Positions 1 to 12,416 of a stretch of 40,456 nucleotides of DNA are shown piece after piece. A program made the position numbers and the translations under genes. Below the pieces are notes generated by a model that was not told where the DNA came from, ran no database searches, and saw nothing but the letters and a program-made list of their open reading frames with translations. The DNA lies in the NCBI GenBank assembly GCA_032358255.1, contig JAULBX010027164.1, positions 1 to 40,456 on the forward strand, read 5' to 3'. Origin of the DNA: Heterotrichella gracilis. Lineage: Eukaryota > Sar > Xanthophyceae > Tribonematales > Xanthonemataceae. Numbering within the stretch: position 1 is the first letter of the stretch; each line of letters opens with the position of its first letter.

Positions 1-76
<76 letters not shown>
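1..76. repeat. 76-nt C homopolymer
   Basis: The first 76 bases are all C. Such a run is very unusual in nuclear DNA and may be a sequencing or assembly artefact at a contig edge, or a genuine C/G tract. It abuts short satellite and telomere-like DNA. Confidence 0.95.
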
Positions 77-79
77 TAG

Positions 80-380
80 GCACCATACAGCCATACAGCC
101 ATACAGTGCCTGAAATACACCCATGTCAAGTGCCTGTTAGGGTTTCGATTTAGGTTTTTAGGGTTTAGGCTTTAGGGTTAGAGTTTAGGGTTTTAGGGTT
201 TAGGGTTTTAGGGTTTAGGGTTCAAGTTTTCGAGGCTGAGATGGCGGTATGGCGGTGTGGTGCCTTAGGTACTCCCCACATATTCATAAGGCTGTATGGT
301 GATATGGCGGTATGGTGCCTTTACCCCCCCCCCTATCATCTTGAGCTGGTATGGTGGTATGGCAGTATGGTACCTCATAC
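80..380. repeat. CCATACAG / TATGGCGG short satellite with telomere-like tract
   Basis: Three CCATACAG units occur near 85-110, and TATGGCGG/TATGGTG variants recur at 240-265, 294-320 and 346-375. Degenerate TTTAGGG units fill about 137-222. No coding potential is visible. Confidence 0.7.
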
Positions 381-1436
381 GCCCCCCCCCTTCTCCGTTC
401 AATGAGAAGACAAGAATATATCTTTGATAAAAGGCTTATATATATATATATGCTGTATATACGGCTACCATACAGGCAAGGCTGTATACACATACTGTCA
501 TAGTGGGCCAACCCTCCCGTGATAGGGCGTAGGGTTCTGGGTTTAGGGCTTCAGAATTTCTGGTCCCATGCGATGACGTCATTTGATACCCGTGATAGGG
601 TTCAGGTTTCAGGGTTACAAGGGTTTAGTGTTTAGGGTTTTAGGGTGCTCACCGCTGGGCATAGCTGCGCAGGCTTGACCGTGAAGCCATAGCTGGATCG
701 GTCGGATGGGAGCCAAGGCAGGAAGCCCTCTGCAGGGTTTGGGAGGCGAACATTAACGTTTGCTTGGGCAGGGAAGACAGCAGGGTTTCCTTGGGCAGGG
801 ACAGCAACATGCGGGGAGGTTTTTGAGATGGTGACAGGCCTTCAAGCCCGGTGACAGCAAGGCCAGAACAGAGGTGAATATTCATGTGCCATGCTATTGT
901 GTATGAGGCTGGAACGGCTGATAGCCACTTGTCTACTGACCATACAACCGGCTGGTGCCATACCACTGGCAGCACCCATCAGGTCAGGGCTAGGGTTTAG
1001 GGTTTAGGGTTTAGGGTTCCGCACCTGTTTGTGGTGGCGAGGGCGGAGGCGAGGGCGGATGGTTGTAGTTCTGCACACCAAAACCCTTGGTCAGGCTGTG
1101 TTGAAAGACGATTTGTAGGGCGTGTGCAAAACCCTTTATCAGGGTGTGTGCAGAGCTTTTGGCAAAGGGGTATGTGGGAATCCATGCGGGGCTGTTTGCA
1201 TGTCAATGTGGGGTTTCGGTCCCAACCCAACCCCTGCTCCACAGATGTGTGAAACCCTGTAACCTGGAACCTAAACCCTAGACAGGCTAGCCACCTACGG
1301 GTGCATCCCTGTCTCGCTTGGCCAACCTGCTGATGGGATCCCTCAATCCCTAGCCCTACAACCTCAACCCCAAACCATGGATGGGATCGTTAAACCCTAA
1401 AACCCTACATCATGAACAAACCCTAGACCCTACACC
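381..1436. other. Non-coding spacer with telomere-like tracts
   Basis: No convincing gene is seen. The stretch includes a (TA)n run at about 437-451, degenerate TTTAGGG arrays near 526-640 and 992-1017, and CCCTAAA-type units near 1260-1280 and 1390-1436. It would be the 3' flank of the minus-strand gene that ends at 1437. Short open frames here have no recognisable family features. Confidence 0.5.
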
Positions 1437-4400
1437 CTACACCCTAGCCCCGCCACCACGCACCACTGGTGTGCATTTGAAGCTGACTTGCGTCACACTT
1501 GGGTAGCCGTTCCTGTACACGAACTGCCAGCCAGTGATGCGCCCGTAGATGCCGCAGTCAAAGTTGAATGTGGGCTGGTAGGACAGCAAGGTGGCATTGG
1601 GCAGGCCCAACAAGTGGATGATCTGCGGTGGGGAATGGGGGTGGGGGTTGGGGGTGGAGTTGGGGTTAAAAGTGGAGGTTTGAAGCTGGGATTAATGGTC
1701 GTGACGGGGATAGGGTGGGGGTTGAGGTATGGTGGGATGCGAAATTAATCAGACCACAAGATAGGTTTCTAGCACGTTTCGCATTGCTCGTGATTGGCGA
1801 GGCGGGTGGCTGTTACGGTAGTACTTGATTTCGTATAGGAAGCTGGCATGGGAACCAATGCATATGGTGCATAACATCTGCTTACAAACGTAATGAGGTG
1901 TGTTTAAGGGTTCATGCTTTAGGGCAAAGCAAGTGAATAGGCGCACGTGGTGGACTGGTTAGGGTTTAGGGTGAATGTTGGGCGCGTTGGGCATTTAGGG
2001 TTCCAAGGCGGTCGGGGTTAAGGGTTTAGGTTTTAGGCAGCCCTTGTTGAATCCTTGGCTTGCAGGGCAAGGTGTAGGGTGTAGGGTGTAGGGTTTTCCA
2101 CGTACGTTTGGCGTGTATTGAGATGGGGCATAATCGGTGTAGGACCATGAAACCGCCGCCTGGGTAAAGCCAGCGGGTGACGTTGCCGCAGGGTCGCCAA
2201 ACACGTATGTGTCTGAGCGCTTGTAGAGCAACGAGGTTCCATCGGTGCAGTTGGCTTCAAATGCCGTTGCTGCGGTTGCCACCCGCACAGAGGCCACCCA
2301 GGTTCCCTACACGAGGGGAAGGTGTGGAGGCGTTAGTGAACCCCAAACCCTAGGCTATGTACCCTACAAAGGAGCGGAGGCATAGGAACATAAACCCTAC
2401 ACCCTGAACCCTAAACAGCTGTGGCTGGCATTCAACGCTCACAGGCTGGCAGTGCCATTTGCACACAGGCGGATCCAAGGGTTTTAGGACTTACCGATGG
2501 GCACTCCTGCCTGGGCCCAGTAATCATGTCCGTGAGCCCGTCCTGGCGGGGCTTGTGGATTAGGGTTTAGGGCTTTAGGGTTTATGTTAGGGTTTGAGGT
2601 TTAGGGCTTACCGATGGGCACTCCTGCCTGGGCCCAGTAATCATATCCGTGAGCCCATCCTGTCGGGTGGGGAAGAACGGGCGCCAAGACACTGCGGGTG
2701 GATGGGAGCAGGGGGATGGGGATGAGTGAGGCATACCCTTGGAGAAGGGGTTCCAGGCAAAACCCTTGATGAGGGTTTCATGTGGGGCTTTGACGAGGGT
2801 CCCAGGCACAATCGACTGGAACATGGGTTTTAGGGAACCCTTGACGAGGGTTCCAGGCACAGTCGGCAAGGAGTAAGTGATTCAGGTGCACGCCCAAAGC
2901 GGTATGGGGGGCCATGGGGGGGGCTGCGACAATTTACAATTTATCAAATGTGGCACAGGGGGACATTAACAGAGGGGAAAACGGGGTTAGAAACAGGAGG
3001 ATAGGGTATGGGCTTCGATTGCCAGGTGAGGGGAGCATGCTAGGGATTGGTGTTAAGCATGTTGCGTAGGAAACCCTTGCCTTCATGTTTACGGTTGAGG
3101 GTTTATTTATTTGAAAACAGGGAACCCTCACCATCCTGAGGTGGCGCCGGTGGTGGTGGTGGTGGCGATGGTGGTGGCGTGGGTGGCGGTAATGGTGGCG
3201 ATGGTGGTGGTGGTGGAGGTGTTGGTGGTGGGGGTCTTGGTGATGGCGGCGGGGGGGGTGATGGCGGTGGGGGGGTTGGTGGCGGTAGGGGTGGTGAGGG
3301 TGGTGGTGGTGTGGGGGGCTTTGGTGGTGGGGGGGTTGGTGGTGGTGATGGAGGTGGGGTTGGGGGGGGGGCTGCAGATACACAACCCTAGGGTCACAAG
3401 GGCACTGGTAACCCCTGACAAAGGGTTATTTTGACAATGTAAACACAAAATTGGGGTTCACAAGCAAGTACAAACCCTGGCAAGGGTTTTGCCAATCTCG
3501 ATGTCAATTTGAGTCGTATTATATGCACAATCAAATAGCTTTTATTTGGTATTATTTGGTTTGGTTTCCCTATGCGCACTTGGTGGGGGAGGAGTGGGGG
3601 GTGGCGGCCTGGGTGGGGGGGAGGGGGGAGGAGGGCGCGGCGGCGGCGGGGTGGGTGGCGGCGGCGGTGGGGGGCTGGGTGGTGGCGGGGGTGGGGCTGG
3701 CGGGGGCGGCGGGGGTGGCGGGGGCGTGGGTGGCGGCGGGGTGGGTGGCGGCGGGGGTGGGGATGGCGGGGGCGGGTTTGGTGGTGGTGTGGGTGGGGGC
3801 AGTGCAAGCATGTCGCAGTAGAACCTCAGGTTGCGCACCCCGACAGAGTCTGCTGCAGTGCTTGGGCGCGACACCACTTCCACATCAAAGCCAACCTGCA
3901 GAATGCAGATGGCAACATAACAAGCCAGCAAATATGTCCACTTTCCAGCGTTGAAGCCTGGTCAGCATGCCGGGGATTGTCTCGGCCCCCAGTCTAAAAG
4001 CCAGGCCTTTTCTGACCCTCCATTGCCATCGAGGCCTCAAAAATCACGTAAATAGACAAATGGCCACATAAGCAAGTATGCGCACTCCGGCTGTGAAGCC
4101 ATACAACAATCTGCATAAACGCTAAAATGACATAAAATAAAACAAAAGAATCATTAACATTTATTTTATTTTGTTGTGCATTTCAGCTGTGAAGCTAGCT
4201 TGGCGTGTCTGAGTAGGCCTCTGGACATGGCAGCATGGAGCTTGGCCATAGAAACAAGATGAACCAGGCACAGGAAGGGGACACTGGGGAGGATTGCCCT
4301 CTGAGAGGGAAACCACGTACCACATAGCTGAGTGGGGGGCACACGCCAGGCACGTTGGCGGAGTCTTCACCATAGGGGAGGTTGTATGCAGCAAAGCCAC

Positions 4401-7400
4401 CAAAGCCACCAAACTCAATCCCTGAGGTGGTGGTGGGGAGGAGGGGGATTGTGGGTTTATATGTTGAGTTTTGCATGTGCATGGAGGTCGCTGGAACGGT
4501 TGGGTGGATGGAAACAAGGGGCACATGCGCTATGCAGTGACGAGGAATAGATGCAAGCAGAACCACCAGGCAGAGACGGCACCTAAACCGCTGAAAGCAA
4601 CCCCTGGCGTGGTCGGTGGGGCCATATCCTGGGCTTGGAATTTCTACCAGGTTTTGGAATTGTGAGATTGCATCGCATGACAGCCGGTGGAAGCAGCGTA
4701 TGGTGGATGAATCACATAACGAATGCCACCAGGAATGGGATTCTCAAGGACCCAAAATACGGCATGTGCAATGGTGGTGGTTGCTGTGGTGGTGGATGGC
4801 TGTGGTAATCCCCCAAACATCCCACACCCACCCACCTTCTGGCGTGGAAGGTGGGCGGTAAAAGCCCTGGCACACCCTCCCCAGAGATGTGTCTGTGAAG
4901 CAGTAGGTGTAGTCTTTCCCCCCGTTTGTGGCATCTGTGGGGGGGTAGATCTGTACAATGGGGAGGGTGCTCTGGTCGGTACAGTTGCCGCCCAGAGCGA
5001 TGGTGGTCCTGCGAAAGGGTGGGGGGTGGGGGTGAGGGGGTGGAGGCGTGGTGGAGGTGGGGGAGTGAGGAGCGAGGGGTGGTGGAGAGGGTGGAGGCGT
5101 GGGGGGGGAGGGGCGCCACTGTGGATGGAAGTCTAGTGGTGAAAACCCTGGGCGTGGTTCTGGAGGGTTTTAATTAAGGCCAGCTTAAGGGTCTGACGCC
5201 CGGGTAGCCAACTTAAGGGTTTGAGGTTTGGGGTCTGGGGTTTGGCCCAGGCTGCAATATCCCAGGACGTAGGCTTTAGGGTTTGGGGTTTAGGTTGGGC
5301 CCAGGCTGTTGCTTTCCTAGGACAAGGAGGGAAGGTAGGTGACATGGGGGAGGAAAGAGCCAAAGCCCTAAACCCTTAACGCTGGGTGACTCCCTTTAGA
5401 GTCCCCCCCATCTCGTGGTGGCACCACGAAAAGGAGACTTTCGGGAGCAAGGTCTAGGGTTGCACCCTGGGGTCTAGGGTTGCAGGGTCTTGCTCTCACC
5501 CGGCATAGCCGAAGTCCAAGTTCTTGATATCCCGGATCAAGGCAGTGAGATAGCTGCCAGGGGGGCACATTATTGTGCTGACGGCAGCATAGGATGCACC
5601 CACCGCGGGGCTGCCCAGCAGCGCGGATCGGGAGGTGAATGAGCGGGTGGGGGGCACGGGAGGCGGAGCTGGGAGGGGAGGGGAGGGAGGAGGGTAAGGA
5701 AGGGCGTGCACCCATGGGGACGCAGGTCAAGAGGTGCACTGTAGGGTACAACATCGATGCGATTCGCGCGCACATCTCTGATAATCAAGGGATACTGGCA
5801 ACGCCAAAGCACGCAGATCTTGCCAGAGCTTCCTGGCCAATCTCTACAGCATGGCCTATGCAGCTTTGGACCATTTGTCAACATTTAAAGCCATCGCCCC
5901 CCCTGCTCACCTATGTCAAAGCCAGAGCAGCGCCACGCCAGGCTGGAAATGTACCTCCCTGGGGTGGAATAACGGCAATTCTGGGTGTCATAAAAGGCGT
6001 CATTGCCCGCAACCACCGCCTCGAACCCCACCGCCACGCTCCCCTTGGGGCACTGCTGGTCAAAGGGGGTGTCGCCACATGCCCATTTGGTGTCCATTTG
6101 GTTGAGACCGCACAGGAAGGGTCCAAATCGCCCGCCGAAGCGCGACACGCCGTATGGGAAGGGGAGGGTGGTGGATTGCTTGAGGGAGTAGGGGTACCAC
6201 TGCATGGAGGGGGAGAGGAGTAGAGTTAGGCTTTAAGGTTGGGGGCAGCATTGCGGATTTAGTGGATGTTATTTCTTTTCATCCGTCCTTGCAATAGTAA
6301 TCTTCCTTCCAACGAGAGGTAGCCAGCCCCTTCATGTAGGACACCATAGTTTAAAACATTTAATGAGATTGCTCAGTCCATTACGCTAATTTTGGCTCAC
6401 TAATGTCACATCCATGCCGGGGGAGGGGAGGGGGATGAAGCTTTACGGTTTGGAGCACCACCGCAGATGTAGTGGATATAGTGCGTTTTACCGTCCTTGC
6501 AATGTTTCCTCCTAAGAGAACTACCTGCTCCGCTGACCAATGTAGGAGAACACAATATTAACACTATTAATGAAACTTCCTGATAAATGATGCTCTTATT
6601 TGGCTCACCGACGTCAGATCCACGCCCGGGTCGCTGGCCCCTCCCGAGCAGGCTATCGACAGCCTGACAATGGGGGGGGAGGGGTAGTAGCAGGGCAACC
6701 CAACCCTCGCGAGGGTTATTGCCGTGATGTACTGGCCCTCGGGGCAGGTGGTGTTGATGCTGGCCTTCACGCTGGCCTTTGCAGGGTCCAGAGTTGCCGT
6801 GAGTCGGGTGGTGGTGCCTGTGTGGGAGGGCGGGGAGGATCAGCGAGCTTTAAAGGCTGCAAAATAACTCGTTGACTCTTTGGCCAGCTTTCAGAGTGCC
6901 GTGGCAGGGTAGCAAACACAGTAGCCTGTGAGGGCGTGTGATGTGCGTTGGTGGTGCGGAGCTTACCTCTGAGGTGTTGGTTACATGACCAACTGGTGAA
7001 TAAGAATTAGACTTGAGCTACATATATGACACAAATGGTGTATACCCAACAAAACAGTGGGTGGATTTATTAGTCCATACGACGCGCACGGAATGCTTGC
7101 GCATGTGTAGCGAGATGGGTAACGGGGTAGCAATGCATGCATACTAAAACCGCACGTCAGCACCCACCATAGGCGGCCCACCAAGGCGCGGGTGGCGAGG
7201 GCGGGGCAGGCGGGTTGGGAGGTGGTGCAGGGGGGCTTGGGAGAGGGGGTGGGGATGGCGACCTTGCCACATACACCACGTAACTGACCGGATAGTATTG
7301 ATACTGGATGTAGTAGGGGATGTCGTGCGCCTGATAGCTGGTCCCCGTCAGCCTGGACACAAGAAATGGAAATCACTTTATACAATAGTGCTGACGGTAT

Positions 7401-9864
7401 TGTTACTGTAGGGATATCTGCCACTCAACCGCTCATCTGCCGATCATAGAAATTGAATGTGATTGATTAACCACATACAAACATAACATCCTGTATCATA
7501 GAAATTGAATGTGATTGATTAACCACATACAAACATTCTGTAAATCCAATATGAGATCATCAAAAGACGTGGATTTGGGGCCCACGGGCGGAGCAAAAGG
7601 AGTTAGGTTTAGACCTTGAAATACATTGAAGCAGCCACATTGTTGCCCATCGTTTTCTTGAGCCATGGCGGGTACTCTTTAGTAATGAGTAATTCGAATA
7701 ATAATGACCCATGCGACACTAGAATTACATCTGCATTCATCCAAATCCCTACCTGATGCAGTAGCCCTGCTGCCCCGTGGTGGTTTCATCTAGCCCTTCC
7801 AACGGCGAGGTCTCCTGTGCGTATTGGGTGTCGTCATCCATTGCACAGGTCCACTTGCCGAACAGGGTCTCGTCGGGGTGCGCGCTGTAGCGGCAGTAGT
7901 CCCGCGGCCCTTTGCCGGAGCACGTCGCGTCGTACCACCCCAACGGCCTCGTTGGGTCGCCCAGGTCGGCTATGTAGCGCGGGGACGGCGGCGATGGGGG
8001 CGGCGACGGTTGGGGGGGCGGGCTAGGCGGCGGGGGCGCAAGCTCCACCACCATGACCAAGAGCGGGACGCACACACCGGAGTTATCGCAGTCGTATTGC
8101 GTATAGCTTGCCCCCGTCAGCCGTAGGCAGTAGTTGGGCGTTCCCACCGTGGCTTCATTAAAGCCGTATATGCTTTGGCGAGGAAAGCTTGTCTCTGACT
8201 GAGGCGCAGCGATGTTAAGCGCACAGGTCCACTGCCCGTAGTACACCTGGCGGGAGCTGTAGCGGCAATAGTCGACGGGGCCCGCGCCGGAGCACGTCGC
8301 GTCGTACCACCCCGACGGCCGGTCCGGAATTCCCATGTCAACAATCGCGCGTGGCGCGGGCGGCGACGGCGGCGGCATCGGCGGAAGTGGCGGGGACGGC
8401 GGCGTCGGCGGTGGCGACGGCGGCGACGGCGGTGGTGGTGTGGGGGGCGGTGGCGATGGTGGTGGTGGTGGCGTTGGGGGTGGCGGGGCGCGGTCATATG
8501 CCACCACGTCCTCTCTTTCACTTGTGGTCCCTATCACCACCAGACAGAACCCTGGCGTGCCGACTGTCGTCTCATCCAAACCCTCCAGACGCGTAGTGTA
8601 TTGGTGGGCGTATAAGTTGCTGGTCACTTGCAGTGCGCAAGAGAAACGGCCATCGGGCGTCCCATCCCACACGTAGCGGCAGTAGTCCACGTTGCCTTCC
8701 CCGGTGCACCTGGCAAAAACAAGTAGTAATGACAAGTAAAAAATCACATCATTTTGTTATTCTTCAGATATGTACTTTCCTTGTGTAAAGCCAGTGGGTG
8801 ATGGTTGTGGAAAAGGAAGAGTATAGAAAAGAAAACCTCTCTTATACAGCTTATTCCTTCTTTCACATGGCCCCCCCATTGGCGTACCTTGCGTCATACC
8901 ATCCATGGGGAAGGGCATCGTATCCGAGGTCGTCGATGTTGCGAGGCGATGGTGGAGGCCGGGGAGGGCGGGGGGGGGGCCTTGGTGAAGGAGGGGGCTT
9001 TGTGGGTGGGGAGGGTGGTCTTGGTGGAGGAGATTTTGGCGAGGGGGGGGGGGGGTGTCTTGGTGGAGGGGATTTTGGCGAGGGGGGGGATGGTGGTGGT
9101 GATGCAGGGGGTGAGGGCGGAGGAGTGGGCGGTGGCGGGGACGATTTTGGTGGTGGCGAAGGTGGTGGTGTGGGAAGGGGAGGAGAGGGCGGAGGCGGTG
9201 AGGGTAAAGGTGGCGGTGGTGATGGCGGTGGTGATGGCGATAGCTTTGGCGAGGGCGGGGGTGGCGAGGGTGGAGGAGGCATTGGCGAAGAGGATGGTGG
9301 TGATAGCGGTGGTGAGGGGGACAACAATAGCGAGGGCGTGGGTGGCGAGGGCGGTGGAGGCGTTGGCGAAGGGGAGGGGGGTGATGGTGGTGGTGAGGGG
9401 GATAGCAATGGCGATGGCGGGGGTGGCGAGGGCGGGGGAGGCGTTATCGAAGGAGGTGGTGGTGATGGTGGAGGTTTTGGAGAGGGTGGAGGTGGGGATG
9501 GTGGTGGTGGCTTGGGTGATGGTGGCGGTCGTGGTGGTGGTCGTGGCGGTGGTGGCTTGGGCGAAGGTGGCTTTGGTGGTTTGGGTGAAGGTGGCTTGGG
9601 TGGGCGGGGCGAAGGTGGCTTTGGTGGTTTGGGTGAAGGTGGCTTGGGTGAAGGTGGCTTGGGTGGGCGGGGCGAAGGTGGCTTTGGTGGTTTTGGTGGT
9701 TTTGGTGAAGGTGGCTTGGGTGGTTTCAATTTGGGTGGGGGTTTCTTTGCTGGCGGTTTGCTTGCCCCGCGCGCCCCCGCAGGCGCTGCAGCCGCCAGCA
9801 GCAGCGCCACCACTACCCATGCCAAGCTCACCCTCGCCATGGCGCCGAGGGTGCCTTGCGCCAT
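1437..9864 (-). CDS. Secreted modular hydroxyproline-rich cell-wall glycoprotein (13 exons)
   Basis: Proposed exons, 5' to 3' on the minus strand: 9864-8888, 8709-7753, 7352-7168, 6817-6609, 6199-5911, 5668-5500, 5008-4836, 4421-4321, 3895-3580, 3371-3132, 2691-2612, 2306-2106, 1622-1437 (stop TAG). All phases agree, giving about 1360 aa. Residues 1-33 are a signal peptide (Met9 is an alternative start). About 35-315 is (Ser-Pro)n/Pro-Lys extensin-like sequence, normally O-glycosylated. Three Cys-rich modules of the type GWYDATCSGAGPVDYCRY follow (residues about 320-660), joined by PPPPSPPP linkers. The C-terminal half carries five or six modules starting CPxG(Y/S/T) and ending in a hydrophobic strand with C, split by two more poly-Pro hinges (about 1057-1205). 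This is the architecture of volvocine extracellular-matrix proteins. I do not recognise a named family. The weakest junction is the donor at 3579. Confidence 0.72.
2495..2542 (-). repeat. Duplicate of exon 11 (48 nt, in phase)
   Basis: A near-identical copy of the 3' 48 bases of exon 11 (2612-2659) lies in the next intron with its own CAG acceptor and GTAAGT donor. Both ends are phase 0 in the protein frame, so it could be included as 16 extra residues or used instead of part of exon 11. The intron between the copies is built of CCCTAAA-like units. Confidence 0.75.
6247..6630 (-). repeat. Tandem duplication of the exon 4 / intron 4 boundary
   Basis: Two diverged copies of about 175 bp (roughly 6247-6422 and 6452-6630) are adjacent. 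The second contains the true 3' end of exon 4 and its GTGAGCC donor. The first, inside intron 4, keeps a decayed version of the same boundary (TTAGTGAGCC on the minus strand). Confidence 0.65.
7443..7536. repeat. 42-nt direct repeat, two copies
   Basis: The 42-nt AT-rich unit beginning ATCATAGAAATTGAATG occurs at 7443-7484 and again at 7495-7536. It lies within intron 2 of the wall-protein gene. Confidence 0.9.
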
Positions 9865-11350
9865 GTCCGCTGCTAGCTGTTGAAGGGGTGGGTTCCAGGG
9901 AACATGTGGCGTTCAATGGCTGCGGGGTGGTGTGCTTGTGCCTGCACACAACCCACTACACCAGTCAGTGCCAATGCCGGTATGTCACATGCAGGCATAC
10001 ATGGGGTGGGCACACGTGGGTGGGCACAACCCAATGGGGCTTCGAGCGCCAGCATGGGAAGACTTCCAAATTTGGGCTGGATGTGGATGCCTAGGATGCC
10101 TAAGGTGGGCCACAAAGCCAGGAAGGGAAACGAATTTTTGGGGCTTTTTTAGGGTTTGGATGTGGTGCACGGTTGGACAGCAGCGTGCGTCGGCTGGTGG
10201 GGATAGCAATTATAGCAGTGCTGGGGGCTGGCTGGCTATGGCTTTGCTACATACAGGGACGCACCCAGTACTAGCACTTGCGCGAGCAAAAACCCTCCCA
10301 AGGGCGAGGCGCGATGCACCCTGAAGCCTAGCCGATGCGTGTTGGGCTGCAAGGGGCTGGCCAGCTTGCAAACAAACAGTGTGCCTCAGGTGCTTGCCAG
10401 GTGGATGGCTCGAGTGCATCGAAAGCTGGCGAGCAGCTAGGAACGAGCGGGGAACAGGCCGTGCAGCATAACATGCGTTGGGAACAAGTGGGGTGCTCAA
10501 GGGCAGTAGCTGCTACCATGCACGCACGCTCGACCGGCCAGCGACAAACAGCCGAAAGGAAGGTTCCTTCACAAGACAAAAAAGGAGCAGCCGGGCTCCA
10601 CACGCACAACGCACGCCGACGGTCTGATCAACCCTGCCGTATCGAGACAAGACACTAGTGTGGCTACTTCGGAGTAGTGTCTGTCATGCCCCACCAGGCT
10701 AGCACATGCAGCACATGGGCGACGCCCATATGCATGCATGCATGCTAGCGGACAGGGCTAGCCCCCAACCTCTAGAGCTGAACGTCGCTGCGTACTGCTG
10801 GCAAAGCGCGGAGTACAACGGACAAAGCGGCGGTGTGCACATACGCACGCACGGGTAGCTGTCGCTTCAGGGGTGCACGCACGTTCACCCCCGCCACTAC
10901 GCCACTTGTCCCACAGTGAGTGCCGGTACAACGGTCGTACCACAGTACAGAGTCATTCGAAAAGGGCAAACCTTCTGCACACACCTGCGTCGCACTTCCT
11001 CGCGAGAGTTGGGCGGTGTTGGGAGCCTGGTTTGAAGCGCTGCCCGGGTGGAAGTGGTGGCGCCTTGGACAGCTGGTGGCAGCCTGGGAACCCAGCGATG
11101 GGTGGATGGAGGCTCACCAGCTGTCACTCTCAGCTAGTGCTGCCCTTGCTTAGAAGGTTGCAAGGGGCAGCCTATCGTGGTGGCCACTTCGAAAGAAAGT
11201 GCAGGGCGTTGACCGAGCACGCCAACCAGAGAAGGGGGTGTACCAACCTGGCTATTTTGAATGGCTCAGCAGGAGGATGCGTATGCCTCGGTGGTGGGAG
11301 TGCGGCGGCTGAGATAAGTGTTGCCTACGCACCCACCGTGTGTTTGAACT
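8888..11350 (-). repeat. Left arm of a large inverted duplication
   Basis: Exon 1 of the wall-protein gene plus about 1.49 kb of its upstream flank is repeated, diverged and inverted, at 38030-40456. Matching landmarks include the CATCGGCTAGGC motif (minus strand near 10335; plus strand near 39055) and the GTGCGGCGGCTGAG-like block near 11300 versus 38085. The arms are about 27 kb apart. Confidence 0.75.
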
Positions 11351-12416
11351 TAAAGCGAGGGTCCCTCTTCTGAGGGGTGGATAGGCTGTTCCGTAAACCA
11401 CCACATTGGTCTATGTGAGAACAAGAATAACATTTTATTGTGTGTCCGAAGGGGAGCCCCAGAAAAGACTGCCCAACACCCTAGCAAATACCCTAGCCCG
11501 TACAAGGTGCACCCTATAACCCTAAACCTTACCATATGTCCCCAAAACGATATACGTGTACATACCTTTCTAGGAACCCACTGCAAAAACAAATTGTGAA
11601 GTACTGTGGGCCAATTTAAAGATGATTATTTTGAGTAAAAAATGGCCAAACGTCAGTTGCTGGCGTGTCTAGGCACGCCTGCCGAGCATCACAAAAACTG
11701 TTGTACGCTGCAATAGGTGGGGAAATTGCGTGCTCAAGCTGCCCTCAGGCAGTGTCACTGGTGCCAAGCCCCTTCCCCAGAAGCCATCGTCCAGCACTTT
11801 GCCTGCTTGTTCCTCCACAGTACTTCATGTTGGTAAAAGCTGCAAACTTTGTTGAGAAAGTGTTGTTGAAAAACCAATAACCAATTGCTATCGCCCCCTC
11901 CTGCAAGTGGGGGCACTCCAACACCTCGTGTACCCAGGCCAGCACATGAATCAAAACAATAACCAGGGCTGGTGACTCGCAGCTCCTGTAAACAATTGGA
12001 CCAACCACAGGGGATTAATCTAACTCTGAAGGCTGTCATGACGCATCCTGGCCAGGCACCGGTGGCACACATGCAACCGTTGGGCCATGGGCCCATGGCC
12101 ATGGGCTCGCTTAGGGCATGTGCTAGGGTTTTGCAGCCTGGGAAACGGGTGCACCTGATCGGAACTCTGTTGAGCCAAGGCTGTATGATCACACTCACGC
12201 AACGGCACGAACAGTTGCACCAGCACCCATACACCCCATACACCCCGACGCTCATACCCATACACTCACTTGTGGCATGTCGACGTGGCCCCACCGTTCG
12301 TACCGGGTTTCGCCGTTAGGCCACGTGCAAGCGCACTACCTGCACTAACTGCAGACTTTTAACGCGGGTCTGGAGTCTCTGACCTGCTGTGCAAGGTTAG
12401 GGGATAGGGTTTAGCC
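9865..12416. other. Spacer between divergent genes (upstream of both)
   Basis: No gene is supported. Up to about 11350 the sequence is the inverted-repeat arm and includes a TGCATGCA tract near 10730-10746. From 11350 on there are CCCTAAA-like units near 11500-11527 and degenerate TTTAGGG just before the start codon at 12417. Promoters of both flanking genes must lie here, but no clear TATA element was found. Confidence 0.5.

Noticed and set aside
137-222. True telomere
   Set aside because: The heptamers are degenerate, short, and similar tracts occur throughout the window, so they are interstitial.
6981-7006. 26-nt micro-exon in the wall-protein gene (minus strand, near 6970-6995)
   Set aside because: It has AG/GT borders but disrupts phase. 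Joining exon 3 (end 7168) directly to exon 4 (start 6817) keeps frame.
8798-10094. Long plus-strand frames rich in Gly or Val opposite the wall-protein first exon
   Set aside because: They are antisense images of (CCA)n/(TCA CCA)n proline codons. The minus-strand frame has a signal peptide and consistent splicing.
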